Shown here: positions 51,558 to 59,488 of the stretch, one piece after another | Position numbering within the stretch: position 1 is the stretch's first letter | Layout: every line of letters begins with the position of its first letter | Source of the DNA: an uncultured Opitutaceae bacterium | GTDB taxonomy: Bacteria > Verrucomicrobiota > Verrucomicrobiia > Opitutales > Opitutaceae | DNA: 64,000 nt | NCBI GenBank assembly: GCA_903891325.1 | Contig: CAITEC010000023.1 | Coordinates: 19,248-83,247, forward strand | Reading direction: 5' to 3' | Made by a program: the position numbers and the translations under genes | The notes under the pieces: generated by a model | The model's database searches: none | Told to the model about the DNA's origin: nothing | The model's input: the letters and a program-made list of their open reading frames with translations, nothing else

Positions 51558-52021
51558 GGTAAGGGTGCGGCGAGGACGGGCGGGTTCCCGCAGAGCGCGA
51601 AATGCAGGGTCTGGAGGACGGCGAGCCACTTGTGCGCCCGGCTTGCGGCGGCGCAGACGCAGCCGGCCGGGGAGGTCGCGGGCCGCCACGCGAGCGCCGC
51701 CCGCAGCGGCTCGCCCAGCAGCGGCTGCTCCCCCGCCATGACCGCGAGGATCCGGCCCGCATTCTCGAAATAGCTGCACATCCGGGTGTGCCCGGAGTCG
51801 CCCGCTTCCGGCGCGCAGCCCATGCCGGAAATCCGGTATTCCTCGGCCGCCGGCGCGAGCCGGACCGAGTAGAGGAGGGTCAGCGGGATGTTTCCGCAGG
51901 TGCTCCCCTCGAATCGGAAAGTTGCGCTGACGCCCCCGTCCGGATGCGCCGCGATCGAGAGCCGGCGGTCCCTCCACGTCTGGAGCGTGCGGGCCGAGAA
52001 GGCATAGGCGGGCTCGCTCAT
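51554..52021 (-). CDS. Cys-containing small protein, possibly IscU/NifU-scaffold-like
   Basis: The 155-aa product has Cys at 42, 69, 82, 121, 123 and 144. The pieces 'STCGN', 'ISGMGCA' and 'SRAHKWLAVLQTL' follow the order and rough spacing of IscU/NifU scaffolds (first Cys-Gly, then a GxGCA element, then a His-Cys before a helix). The third scaffold Cys appears to be replaced by Lys here (H130-K131), with a nearby C121-x-C123 pair. It might assemble or repair the iron-sulfur cluster of the adjacent corrinoid activator. The similarity is weak and judged by eye. The gene overlaps both neighbours by 4 nt. Confidence 0.6.
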   Translation of the reverse strand: MSEPAYAFSARTLQTWRDRRLSIAAHPDGGVSATFRFEGSTCGNIPLTLLYSVRLAPAAEEYRISGMGCAPEAGDSGHTRMCSYFENAGRILAVMAGEQPLLGEPLRAALAWRPATSPAGCVCAAASRAHKWLAVLQTLHFALCGNPPVLAAPLP

Positions 52022-52653
52022 CGGTCGGCGGGCGCTCCGGGCACCGTGAAGCCCACGGCGGACAACTGGGACTTCTTGGGCCGCAGCATGCCCGAGGAAA
52101 GGGTCTCGAGCGGGCCGGGCAAAGGGCCGCGGGAGCGCAGCAGCTCGAGAAGACCGGGCGCGTCGGCGATCGTCCAACCCGGGTAGCCGGGGCAGTAGTA
52201 GGCGGACCGCTCAAGCCCGCGCAACCGGGCCATCGGCTCCAGCCGGCGCCGGGCCTCCGCGAGCATCGCCTCGACGACGGCGGAGGCGTAGGACTCGAGG
52301 AAGAAGTAAAGGTCCGGCTCGTCGTCCGCCCAGCGGGCGGCCGCCTCGGCCTCGGCCTCGGGGCCGGCGCTCGCGGCGACGACCGCCGCCTCGGAGACAC
52401 CGGCAAAGCGCAGCCCGAGCTCCGGGCCGCCGAAGCGCCGCCCGCCGATGACAATCCCGGATTCGCCCCCGGACAGGGCGGGGACAAAGTCCGCACACAG
52501 CCAGGGCCTGCCGTTCGCCGCGTACCAGGAGCGCGCCCAGGCGGCGTTGTCGGCGATGGGCCCGGGATAGTCCCTGAGCGGGGGCAGCTTGAGGAAGCGC
52601 TTGAAGTCCTCCTCGGCCACCTCCGGGTGAAAGCCAGTCAGCGCGAGGATCAC
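52018..52653 (-). CDS. Vitamin-B12-dependent methionine synthase activation-domain-like protein
   Basis: The 211-aa protein resembles stand-alone versions of the MetH reactivation domain. Recognisable pieces are 'DLYFFLESYASAVVEAMLAEARRRL', 'AYYCPGYPGWTIADAPGLLELL' and 'LSSGMLRPKKSQLSAVGF', which correspond to the S-adenosylmethionine-binding 'RxxxGYxxxP' area and the C-terminal 'M.P..S.SG' element. In corrinoid methyltransferase operons such proteins may help handle or reactivate the corrinoid protein; the exact role is not established. It overlaps the RACo-like gene and the Cys-rich gene by 4 nt each. Confidence 0.78.
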   Translation of the reverse strand: MILALTGFHPEVAEEDFKRFLKLPPLRDYPGPIADNAAWARSWYAANGRPWLCADFVPALSGGESGIVIGGRRFGGPELGLRFAGVSEAAVVAASAGPEAEAEAAARWADDEPDLYFFLESYASAVVEAMLAEARRRLEPMARLRGLERSAYYCPGYPGWTIADAPGLLELLRSRGPLPGPLETLSSGMLRPKKSQLSAVGFTVPGAPADR

Positions 52654-54293
52654 GCGGGCGCCTCCCTTCCCGAGGCGATCGGCCGGAACTGGCAGCCGGC
52701 GACGAACTGGTCGAAGAAACCCGGGTCGGTTTCCAGTTCCACGTGCCCGATCGTCGCAACGAGGGCCTCCAACTCGCGGCGGCGGCTGACGGAGAGCAGG
52801 GCGATCGAGGCCCCCTCGATCGAGGTGTTGCCGACCGGCACGATCCGGCCGGAAGGAAGGTCCGGGATGAGCCCGATCCGGCGCGCGGCATCCACGTCGA
52901 TGTGCCGCCCGAACCCGCCCGCAAGGTAGAACACGTTGATGTCCTCCAGGGCGATCCCGTAGCGCTGCGCGACGATTCGCAGCCCGGCGACATTCGCGCC
53001 CTTTGCCTGGGCGAGCTCGTTGATGTCGCTTTCCCTCAGTGAAATTCCAGCCGCGGCGTCCACGACGAAGGCCTCGTCTCCGTTCTCGAGGCGGCCGAAG
53101 GCGTTCATCCGCCCGGTGCGCAGCAGCTCCGAGAGAAGGTCGATCAGCCCCGAGCCGCAGATTCCCTGGGGGGACTCGCCGCCGATCACCTGGCAGGCGA
53201 CCGCCCCGTCGTCACCGATCGCGACGCGCGCAATCGCCCCGGCAAGCCCCGGCATCCCGCAGCTGATCGCCCCGCCCTCGAAGGCCGGACCCGCCGGGCA
53301 GGAAGCGGCCAGCAGCCGGTGCCGGTTGCCAATGACCAGCTCGGTGTTCGTCCCGATGTCCATGATCGCTACCCGGCGCTCGCCCAGGTGCGGGCGGATC
53401 GCCAGGAGGCAGGCGGCCGCGTCCGATCCCACATGCCCGCCGATCAGCGGAAGCCCGTAGACCCTCGCCCGCGGGTGGCCGGGCAGCCCGAGGGACCGGG
53501 CGCCGGCGAGAAGGCTTGTCCCGGGGCGGCGCCCCTCGCGAAATTCGCGCTGGGTGAGCGACCAGTAGGGCCGCTGGCCGATCGAGCGCACGTCCAGGCC
53601 GAAGAGAAGGTCGCGCATCGTCGGATTTCCGGCGACGGCGTACTCGTAGATCGAACCGGTGTCCAGCGGCAGGGACTCAATCGCGCGGGTGAGGTAGCCG
53701 GCCAGCGTCCGGCGGAGGATTCCCCCCGGGTGCTCCGTGTCGTACTGGATCCGCGCCATCACGTCGCTGCCCCCGAAGCGCTGCGGGTTCTCGAAGGACG
53801 CCGTGGCCACGACCGCGCCCGTCTCCAGGTTGATGGCGCGGGCGACGACCGTGGTCGTTCCCACGTCGATCGCGACCCCGTGGATCGGACCGGCGCCCGT
53901 TGCGATCCGGGCGCCGTCCAGGAAGATAGTGTCGCCGTCGCGGGTGACCGCCGGATCGGGCCGGTCGGCGCCGGATCCCGGGGCAAGGTTGATCGCGCCG
54001 GTCTCGATCTGGAGCAGCGCCCGGCCCAGAAGGTGGCACTTCACCTCGCCCCCGGCGGCCGCGACCGCGCAGCGGCAGGCCAGCCGGTAGTTCCCCCGCA
54101 GGTGGGACTCCTCGGGCGCGCGGGGGGTGAGCCATTCCATTCCCGCCGCCACCTCGATCAGGCATTCCCGGCACTTGCCCTGCCTGCGGCACGACGAGGG
54201 CACGGTGAAGCCCATCCGCTCGGCGGCGTCAAAGAGCGAGACGCCCGGCTCGGCAGCGGCGACCGCGGAGTTGATGGAAAGCGCAAGGGCCAT
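52650..54293 (-). CDS. RACo-like corrinoid-activating ATPase with N-terminal [2Fe-2S] ferredoxin domain
   Basis: The 547-aa protein has an N-terminal ferredoxin-like domain with cluster ligands C35-x5-C41-x2-C44 and C73. It is followed by a linker and a large ASKHA-fold domain (from about residue 135, 'GVAIDVGTTTVVARAINLETG', 'MDIGTNTELVIGN', 'GSGLIDLLSELL'). This is the RACo/DUF4445 architecture of proteins that use ATP to drive reduction of inactive Co(II) corrinoid to Co(I). It is clustered with corrinoid protein and methyltransferase genes, exactly the expected partners. It overlaps the next gene by 4 nt. Confidence 0.92.
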   Translation of the reverse strand: MALALSINSAVAAAEPGVSLFDAAERMGFTVPSSCRRQGKCRECLIEVAAGMEWLTPRAPEESHLRGNYRLACRCAVAAAGGEVKCHLLGRALLQIETGAINLAPGSGADRPDPAVTRDGDTIFLDGARIATGAGPIHGVAIDVGTTTVVARAINLETGAVVATASFENPQRFGGSDVMARIQYDTEHPGGILRRTLAGYLTRAIESLPLDTGSIYEYAVAGNPTMRDLLFGLDVRSIGQRPYWSLTQREFREGRRPGTSLLAGARSLGLPGHPRARVYGLPLIGGHVGSDAAACLLAIRPHLGERRVAIMDIGTNTELVIGNRHRLLAASCPAGPAFEGGAISCGMPGLAGAIARVAIGDDGAVACQVIGGESPQGICGSGLIDLLSELLRTGRMNAFGRLENGDEAFVVDAAAGISLRESDINELAQAKGANVAGLRIVAQRYGIALEDINVFYLAGGFGRHIDVDAARRIGLIPDLPSGRIVPVGNTSIEGASIALLSVSRRRELEALVATIGHVELETDPGFFDQFVAGCQFRPIASGREAPA

Positions 54294-54316
54294 GCCTGGG
54301 AAATCCGCCCGGCCCC

Positions 54317-55252
54317 TCAGGGCTCCGGATAGGAGTTGCAGATGTCCATGATCCGCTCGGCCTGCCGGAATCCGGCGGCCTCGACGGATTCGCCGCCCGA
54401 GACGCGGCCGGCGGCAAGCGCGGACTCAAGCTGCGCGACGATCGGGTCCTCGTCGGGAAGCGGTTCGGAGTTGTGCTCGACGTTGGCGAGCGCGAAGTCG
54501 AGCCCGGCGCGGGAGGCCAGCGTCAGGTAGGCGCGCTCCAGCCGGTCCTTGACCCACTTGGGCGTGCCCCACGCGAAATTCGAGAGCCCCACCGAGAAGT
54601 GAATGCCCCTGAGGGTCGGGTCCGCGGTGCAGAGCCTCATCGTGTCCAGGCCGATGTTCACCAGCCCGTAGGTGTCCGCCCCGACCGGCGCCAGGCCCGG
54701 GTCGACGATGATGTCGTCGGTCGTCCGCCCGGCCTCCGTCACCAGCCGATCGACAAAGCGCTTCACCGTCGCGTAGCTGTCCGCCGGGTTGAGGCTCTGG
54801 CCGCTGCGGCCCCCGGGAAGGAACTTCTCCGAGGCCATGACGATGCAGCGCATGTCGTGGTCGCGGACAAGGCCGATCAGCGCGTCGAGGTCCCGGCGCG
54901 AGGCGGCGAGCGAGTTGAGGATCGGCTTTCCGCGGGAGCGGCCCCGCTCGAAGACGGCAAGGGCGGCGCGGTGATAATCGATCCCCGGGTTGTCGAAGCT
55001 CAGCGGCACGTCGGTGACCGCCTGGATCGCGGGGATCAGGTCGGGCAGAAAGGCGATCATTTCCGCCGGGCGGACGGAGACGCGCTGCGTCCCGTCGATG
55101 TTGACGTTCACCGCCTCGACGCCGGCGCCCGCCTGGAGCGCCGCCAGGGCCTGGAATCCGGCGACGTCGCGCGCCTCCCAGGCGCGCCGCGCCCGGGCGT
55201 AGGCATTGTTGATCAGTTCACCGATGACCCGGATCCGGCGCGGCTGACTCAT
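54317..55252 (-). CDS. Methyltetrahydrofolate:corrinoid methyltransferase-like protein (MeTr/AcsE-type)
   Basis: The 311-aa TIM-barrel protein has the pterin-binding-family pattern: 'VIGELINNAY' at the N-terminus (Asn-containing loop), 'VNVNIDGTQR', 'PLSFDNPGIDYH', 'KPILNSLA', 'IIVDPGLAP' and 'FSVGLSNFAWG'. Enzymes of this type move a methyl group between a corrinoid protein and tetrahydrofolate. In this operon it would form methyl-THF from methyl-corrinoid, or the reverse. It overlaps the MetF-MetV gene by 4 nt and lies 23 nt before the RACo-like gene. Confidence 0.9.
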   Translation of the reverse strand: MSQPRRIRVIGELINNAYARARRAWEARDVAGFQALAALQAGAGVEAVNVNIDGTQRVSVRPAEMIAFLPDLIPAIQAVTDVPLSFDNPGIDYHRAALAVFERGRSRGKPILNSLAASRRDLDALIGLVRDHDMRCIVMASEKFLPGGRSGQSLNPADSYATVKRFVDRLVTEAGRTTDDIIVDPGLAPVGADTYGLVNIGLDTMRLCTADPTLRGIHFSVGLSNFAWGTPKWVKDRLERAYLTLASRAGLDFALANVEHNSEPLPDEDPIVAQLESALAAGRVSGGESVEAAGFRQAERIMDICNSYPEP

Positions 55253-56829
55253 GGGCTCGGCTTCTTCGCGAGGTGGTCGCGCCCAAGCCAGGTGTTCGCC
55301 CAGCTCGACGTGCCCCGAAGCCCCTGGTCCTGGAGGACGGGTGCGTGCGCGAGGAGTTGCTGCTCCCGGCCCGCCCCCTTGAGCCGGTCATAGGCCAGCG
55401 TCCAGATGCAGGGGAAATCCCCCGTCTCGCAAAGACCGTCGCGGGTGCCGCCGCAGGGCCCGTTGCGCTGGTTCTTCGCGCAGGAGGACTCCGGGCAAAG
55501 GAATGCGATGTCGAGCAGCGAGCAGTCCCCGCAGTCCTTGCAGCCAAAGAGGGCGACCTTGCTCGCGTGCTCGACGGCCCGCATGAGCGCGGGCCCCTGC
55601 CGCGGGTCGCGGGAGCGCTCGCACAGGCGGGCTCCCAGGTTCCACAGGCCGCGGCCCGGCGTGAACATTACCGCGTGCGCGACCTTGGACACCCGGTAGG
55701 AAAAGGCTCCGTGGCTGCGCCCCGACCGGCTCGGGACCGGTGCGCTCGCGCGACCCGGGTCGGCAAGCCCGGTGTCCGGGTCCTCGCCATAGACGAAATA
55801 CTCGCCGGGCCGGGAATACCGGATTTCCCGGGCGAAGGCCTTCCAGTCCCCGGGGGCAAAGCCGCGCTCGATCTCCAGTATCCTCTCAAGGTCGGCAACC
55901 GCGTGCACGCCGCCGAGGTAGGCGCCCCGGTAGCCCAGACCGCGGTAGATCGCGACCTGGCGGGCGGCCAAATCAAGGAAGTACGCCCTGCCCTTGTCCG
56001 GGGAGGCCTCCATGCGTTCGCACTGCGCGGCGAGCTCGTCGGAGACGACGATCCCGGGCACAACCTGGCGACGGAACACCTTCGCAACGGCCGGATTGAG
56101 CACGTACACGTTCCCGATAAGCGGCACATGGCCGAGCCCGCGGAGCCGGACCCAGGCGGCGAGTTCGGATATCTTCCGCGAGTCGTAGCCGATCTGGTTG
56201 ACGACCCAGCGGGCCCCCGTCGCGATCTTCTTCTCAAGCTTGAGAAGCTGCGGGACCACCTCGTTCTCGTGCAGCTTGAAATTGGTGACGACGCACCCCG
56301 GGAAAAAGTGCGTCCCTTCGAGCCGGGAGGGGGGACGTGAGCCGGAGCGCTTGACCTCGAGGCCCGCGTTCATCCGGCCGATCAGCGAGAGGAGCCCGAC
56401 CGAGTCGATGTCGAATACCGGCTTGGCCCCGCCGGCAATTCCCCGGCCCGCGGCGTCGCCCGTCAGGACGAGCAGGTTGTGAAACCCCTCGCTGGCGAGC
56501 TGCCAGGCCTCTGACTCCAGCCCGTTGCGGTTGAAATCCTTGCAGGAAAGGTGAATCACGACCTCCCGGCCCCCATCGCGGACGGGCCGGCCGAGCGCGA
56601 GGGGCGCGAGCATCGGATTGCCGCCGGCATTGTCGGTGATCGACACCCAGTCGACCGCCGGGCACCCGGCGAGCTCCCGTGAATAGGCGATCGTCCGGCC
56701 CGGGCCGGGATCGGCGAGGGTGCCGCGGGTTGAGACCAGCTCCGCCCCGATCAGGAAGGCGGAGGAGTCCTCGAGTTTCTGCTGGAGGGAGGCCATGGTG
56801 TTTTCGGTGCAGGATTGGGACAATCCCAT
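55249..56829 (-). CDS. MetF-MetV fusion: methylenetetrahydrofolate reductase with C-terminal Cys-rich domain
   Basis: The 526-aa protein has a MetF-type TIM barrel (about 1-320) with 'WVSITDNAGGNPMLAP', 'GFHNLLVLTGDAAGRG' and 'GARWVVNQIGYDSRKI'. A C-terminal Cys-rich domain has 'FGCKDCGDCSLLDIAFLCPESSCAKNQRNGPCGG', matching MetV, the small subunit of acetogen-type reductases. In acetogens MetF and MetV are separate; here they are one chain. An inner ATG at 56796 is possible. It should interconvert methyl- and methylene-THF. The gene starts 5 nt after the corrinoid-protein stop. Confidence 0.88.
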   Translation of the reverse strand: MGLSQSCTENTMASLQQKLEDSSAFLIGAELVSTRGTLADPGPGRTIAYSRELAGCPAVDWVSITDNAGGNPMLAPLALGRPVRDGGREVVIHLSCKDFNRNGLESEAWQLASEGFHNLLVLTGDAAGRGIAGGAKPVFDIDSVGLLSLIGRMNAGLEVKRSGSRPPSRLEGTHFFPGCVVTNFKLHENEVVPQLLKLEKKIATGARWVVNQIGYDSRKISELAAWVRLRGLGHVPLIGNVYVLNPAVAKVFRRQVVPGIVVSDELAAQCERMEASPDKGRAYFLDLAARQVAIYRGLGYRGAYLGGVHAVADLERILEIERGFAPGDWKAFAREIRYSRPGEYFVYGEDPDTGLADPGRASAPVPSRSGRSHGAFSYRVSKVAHAVMFTPGRGLWNLGARLCERSRDPRQGPALMRAVEHASKVALFGCKDCGDCSLLDIAFLCPESSCAKNQRNGPCGGTRDGLCETGDFPCIWTLAYDRLKGAGREQQLLAHAPVLQDQGLRGTSSWANTWLGRDHLAKKPSP

Positions 56830-56834
56830 CCCGT

Positions 56835-57479
<645 letters not shown>

Positions 57480-57492
57480 GGGAGGGATGGGC

Positions 57493-58554
57493 TCAGGCCC
57501 GGGCGGCGTCGAGGCAGGCCCGCTTGACCGCCAGGATGTTCTCGGTCGGCGTGCCGAAGGGGATGACCGCCGTCCCCATGATGAAGCCGGGCAGGTCCTT
57601 CCCCCGTGCGATCTCCCGAACGGCGACATCGTAAACCTGGTCGGGGGGCGAGGTCTCAATGAGCCGCGGGGAAATATTCCGGCGCATGGATTTGCCCGCC
57701 GCGCGGCACGCGGCCGCCCACTCGTCGAAATCCGCCGTGAAGTCGCACAGCAGGTTGTTGCAGCCGGTCCGGACCTGAAGGTCGGCGATCGGGGTCGCAT
57801 TGCCGCCAATGATCAGCGGCAGGTTGCGCACGCCCTGGGATGCCGCCCAGGCGGCAAGCTCGGCGGTTATCGGGAGGACGAACTCCTCGTACATCGGCGG
57901 GGAGAGCAGTTCCGGGGAGGACTGCGAGTCGAAGACGACCAGGCCGACCCCCGCGTCGATGTAGGCCTTCGAGAATTCCATGATGATCCGCCCCGAGTAG
58001 GCGAGGACCGACCGGACCCAGTCGGGCTTGTCGAGGCAGGCGAGGAAGAGCGCCTCGGCCCCGACCAGCGAGATGGCGAGCGAGAAGGGGCCGGAGATCG
58101 CGCCGCGCAGCCAGATGTCCCCGCCGAGGGCCGCGCGGACGCGCCGTGCAGCCTCGATATTGATCGGCATCCGGCCGTCCCGCAGGGGATTGGGGAGCCT
58201 CGCCGCGGAGAGGTCGTCGCCGACCCGCACGACGTGGTTGCCCGGCTTGATCCCGGGAATGCTCGTGTCGGCCCCCTCGTAGAAGGTCACCTTGCACCCG
58301 ACCGACTCGGCCTCGAGGTTGTAGACGTCCACCCCGACGGTGAGCGCATCCGGGCCAACCGCCTCGAACTCGGCAAGCATCGCCCGGGTCAGAAGGTCCG
58401 CGTCGCGGCTGACCGCCGAGGGCGTGCTGCCGACAAACCACGCCTTGTGCTCGTAGATCGCCGGCAGGAAGAGCGGCACCGGGCGCGGCGCGCCGCAGGC
58501 GAGGACGGATTCGACCTCTGCGCGGGTCGCGGGGGTGTGGGCGGGTCTGGGCAT
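57493..58554 (-). CDS. Uroporphyrinogen-decarboxylase-family methyltransferase (MtaA/MtgA/CmuA-like)
   Basis: I chose the ATG at 58554 (MPRPAHTPAT...); upstream residues of the track ORF overlap the AraC promoter. The 353-aa TIM-barrel protein has 'VGVDVYNLEAESVGCKVTF', 'RGAISGPFSLA', 'YIDAGVGLVVFDSQSSPELLSPPMYEEFVLP' and 'FIMGTAVIPFGTPTENI', typical of corrinoid-linked UroD-type methyltransferases. The usual zinc-ligand H-x-C after the 'P' of strand 6 is absent; the equivalent stretch reads 'LPLIIGGNAT' (about 245-254). The methyl donor is unknown. It heads the operon, divergent from an AraC regulator. Confidence 0.85.
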   Translation of the reverse strand: MPRPAHTPATRAEVESVLACGAPRPVPLFLPAIYEHKAWFVGSTPSAVSRDADLLTRAMLAEFEAVGPDALTVGVDVYNLEAESVGCKVTFYEGADTSIPGIKPGNHVVRVGDDLSAARLPNPLRDGRMPINIEAARRVRAALGGDIWLRGAISGPFSLAISLVGAEALFLACLDKPDWVRSVLAYSGRIIMEFSKAYIDAGVGLVVFDSQSSPELLSPPMYEEFVLPITAELAAWAASQGVRNLPLIIGGNATPIADLQVRTGCNNLLCDFTADFDEWAAACRAAGKSMRRNISPRLIETSPPDQVYDVAVREIARGKDLPGFIMGTAVIPFGTPTENILAVKRACLDAARA

Positions 58555-58569
58555 TTCGGGGCGGGTGGA

Positions 58570-58649
58570 CGGGCAAACCACCCTCTCACAAAGGCGTTGC
58601 CACGTCTTGGGGGATCGGGTTTTGATTGATTTGCAGATCGGGCAAACCA
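58570..58649. promoter_or_regulatory. Direct repeats in the divergent corrinoid-operon/AraC promoter
   Basis: An 11-base direct repeat, cgggcaaacca, occurs at 58570-58580 and 58639-58649; the second copy touches the AraC start codon. Direct repeats of this size are typical AraC/XylS binding sites. They would let the regulator control both its own gene and the methyltransferase operon. Confidence 0.5.
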
Positions 58650-59488
58650 TGTCGCTCCCCCACGTTTCCCGGCCCGTCGCCGTCTCCCTGCCCCGCCATG
58701 GCGTCTTCTTCGCGGAGAGCAGCCACGACGCGCGCTTCCGGATGGCCTGGCGCCGAGACCCCTTCCACAAGCTCATCTACGTCCTGCAGAACCAGACGGC
58801 CTACCAGGAGCGGGGGCGGGAGGCGCTCCTGGCCGCCGGGTCCATCGTCGCGATCCCCGCGGGCGTCGAGCACCGGCTCCACGACCGCGATCCGGCCACC
58901 CTTTTCCTGCTCTGCCTCTCGCCCGGCTTCGCGCAGGCCGACCGGGAGATGGCGGCGGTCTGGCAGGCGGCGCTTCGGGCATGCGGCGGCGGCCGCCGGC
59001 TCGCGCCCTGGTGGCGCCGGCGGATGGACGGCCTCTGGCGGCGGGCGATCTGGGAACAGTCCGCGGGGCAGGAGGGAGGGACGGTCGCCGTGAGGTCAGC
59101 GGCCGCGCAGGTCCTCGTGCAGCTTGCCCGGCTTCCAGCGGGCCACCCCGGCGACGACGGCGGCAGGCGGGTTGTCTCCGTCCTGCGGGACATCGAGCAG
59201 TCCTTCTTCGACGAATGGAGCCTGGACCGGGCGGCGGCGCGGGCGGAGATGTCCCGGAGATCCTTCAGCGCCCGGTTCCGCGCGGAGACCGGCATGACCT
59301 TCCTCGAGAAGCTGACCGAGCTCCGGCTGGGCCACGCGGCCCGGCTGCTCCGGCAGGGGCAGCACTCGATCGTCGGCGCGGCCTTCTCCTCGGGTTACGC
59401 CGACCTCTCCCACTTTTATCGCCTGTTCTCGCGGCGCTTCGGCGCCACGCCCCGGGAGTGGATGCGCTCAGCGGATGCCGCCCATTAG
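58649..59488 (+). CDS. AraC-family transcriptional regulator
   Basis: The ATG at 58649 (MSLPHVSRPVAV...) gives 279 aa. The N-terminal half is a cupin-like sensor ('KLIYVLQNQTAYQERG', 'SIVAIPAGVEHRLHDRDPATLFLL'). The C-terminal half has two helix-turn-helix motifs ('SLDRAAARAEMSRRSFSARFRAETGMTFLEKL' and 'SIVGAAFSSGYADLSHFYRLFSRRFG'). It is transcribed away from the corrinoid operon and likely activates it in response to the methyl donor or its product. Its 3' end overlaps the convergent POT gene by 21 nt. Confidence 0.9.
   Translation: MSLPHVSRPVAVSLPRHGVFFAESSHDARFRMAWRRDPFHKLIYVLQNQTAYQERGREALLAAGSIVAIPAGVEHRLHDRDPATLFLLCLSPGFAQADREMAAVWQAALRACGGGRRLAPWWRRRMDGLWRRAIWEQSAGQEGGTVAVRSAAAQVLVQLARLPAGHPGDDGGRRVVSVLRDIEQSFFDEWSLDRAAARAEMSRRSFSARFRAETGMTFLEKLTELRLGHAARLLRQGQHSIVGAAFSSGYADLSHFYRLFSRRFGATPREWMRSADAAH

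Noticed and set aside
51622-52496. N-terminal part of the 424-aa minus-strand ORF
   Set aside because: It overlaps two other genes with better composition and motifs; only the last 111 residues look real.
57493-58554. Pyrrolysine-type in-frame amber codon in the methyltransferase
   Set aside because: The UroD-type frame is open end to end with no internal TAG, and it is not an MtmB/MtbB/MttB-type protein.
58555-58648. Cobalamin riboswitch upstream of the corrinoid operon
   Set aside because: I looked for a B12-box-like segment in the leader and saw none; only the direct repeats stand out.
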